A DNA stretch of 7,816 nt from Pseudomonas sp. (GTDB lineage Bacteria > Pseudomonadota > Gammaproteobacteria > Pseudomonadales > Pseudomonadaceae), in the NCBI GenBank assembly GCA_026398835.1, contig JAPLSD010000055.1:1-7816 (forward strand). The letters are read 5' to 3'. Below the pieces are notes generated by a model, which worked only from the letters and a program-made list of their open reading frames with translations, was not told where the DNA came from and ran no database searches. Made by a program: the position numbers and the translations under genes. Shown one piece after another: positions 7,378-7,816 of this stretch. Every line of letters begins with the position of its first letter. Position 1 is the first letter of the stretch.

Positions 7378-7401
7378 GCGCTCGCCCGGACAGGCGAGCG
7401 C
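7378..7401 (-). repeat. Intercistronic hairpin between rbsB and rbsA
   Basis: A perfect inverted repeat, GCGCTCGCC (7378-7386) and GGCGAGCGC (7393-7401), with a 6-base loop. On the mRNA it lies 19 bases after the rbsB stop and 14 bases before the rbsA start. No T-run follows on the minus strand, so it is not a canonical terminator. Stable hairpins in this position, after the binding-protein gene of ABC-importer operons, are known to protect the upstream mRNA from 3' decay or to thin out downstream transcription, raising the binding protein relative to the membrane parts. That role here is inference. Confidence 0.8.
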
Positions 7402-7420
7402 CGTTGTGTCGCCAGAATGA

Positions 7421-7816
7421 CTACTGGGTGACCAGTTCAACCGGAGTTTCGATCACGCCGTTGGCGCCGCCGTCGACCTTCTGACCCTTGAGGATTTTCA
7501 GCGCTGTTTCGATACCGAATACGGCCTGCCTGGCTGCGAACTGGTCTGCGGTTGCCAGTACACGGCCATCTTTGAGCATTGGCTTGATGGCATTGATGTT
7601 GTCGTAACCCACGACCTGAACCTTGCCTGCCTTCCCTGCTGCGCGCACGGCGGAAACAGCGCCCACAGCCATGCTGTCATTGCCGGCCAGTAGCGCTTTG
7701 ATGCCCGGGTATTCGCTCAGCATCGATGAGGCGACCTGGTGACCTGTGTTGAGTTCCCAGTCACCGGATTGCAGGGACACGACTTTGATCTGCGCCGCCT
7801 CCATCGCATCCTTGAA
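7421..7816 (-). CDS. rbsB: Ribose ABC transporter substrate-binding protein RbsB, C-terminal part (partial)
   Basis: The frame is open to the right edge of the window, starting FKDAMEAAQIK, so only the last 131 residues and the TAG stop are present; the signal peptide and N-terminal lobe lie outside. RbsB is the periplasmic receptor that delivers ribose to RbsC/RbsA. The visible part is the typical end of a type I sugar-binding protein: LLAGNDSMAVGAV, then VVGYDNINAI, then ATADQFAARQ and a C-terminal KILKGQKV. The N, D and Q in these three segments match the positions that contact ribose in E. coli RbsB. The methionine 12 bases from the edge is internal, not a start. It is the first visible gene of the operon, and the promoter is probably upstream of it, beyond the window. 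Confidence 0.94.
   Translation of the reverse strand, partial: FKDAMEAAQIKVVSLQSGDWELNTGHQVASSMLSEYPGIKALLAGNDSMAVGAVSAVRAAGKAGKVQVVGYDNINAIKPMLKDGRVLATADQFAARQAVFGIETALKILKGQKVDGGANGVIETPVELVTQ

Overview
The window looks like a piece of a Pseudomonas chromosome, most probably the P. fluorescens group. The basis is moderately high GC with long spurious antisense frames, protein sequences typical of that genus, and the gene order of the ribose locus. This taxonomic call is from recognition only; no search was run. Most of the window (about 1.4-7.8 kb) is one leftward (minus-strand) catabolic operon. The left end holds small unrelated genes.

Left part (1-1363). The window opens inside the 3' end of a rightward cold-shock protein gene, which ends at a strong hairpin terminator (132-162). 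That hairpin has an A-run on one side and a T-run on the other, so it can also serve the leftward gene facing it. That gene encodes a small lipoprotein of the peptidase-inhibitor I78 family. Next come two small uncharacterised genes transcribed away from each other across a 126-bp gap: a 114-residue protein (minus) and a 70-residue protein (plus). No mobile element, CRISPR array, tRNA or rRNA was seen.

Ribose operon (7816 down to 1398, all minus strand). The order of transcription is rbsB (3' part only; its start lies beyond the right edge), rbsA, rbsC, rbsR, rbsK, rbsD and a nucleoside hydrolase gene. Genes from rbsA to rbsD are packed tightly: 4-bp ATGA overlaps at rbsA/rbsC and rbsK/rbsD, a 3-bp gap at rbsC/rbsR and a 23-bp gap at rbsR/rbsK. 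The rbsB-rbsA gap carries a perfect 9-bp GC-rich hairpin. The operon promoter and main operator should lie upstream of rbsB, outside the window.

How the parts work together (inference from families and context): the nucleoside hydrolase splits ribonucleosides into base and ribose. RbsB captures ribose in the periplasm and RbsC with RbsA imports it. RbsD interconverts pyranose and furanose forms, RbsK makes ribose 5-phosphate, and RbsR, a LacI-family regulator encoded within the operon, controls expression. The hydrolase carries a signal-peptide-like N-terminus, so in related strains it may act in the periplasm and feed RbsB.

The most notable observation is that the expected start of the hydrolase (ATG at 2425, with a near-perfect ribosome binding site) is out of frame with the enzyme. 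One missing base within the signal-peptide region, for example in a short T-run, would explain this and restore a 342-residue protein. It is either a true frameshift affecting secretion or expression, or a sequence error. I did not find a clearly novel system; the rest is a well-organised but conventional ribose/nucleoside locus.
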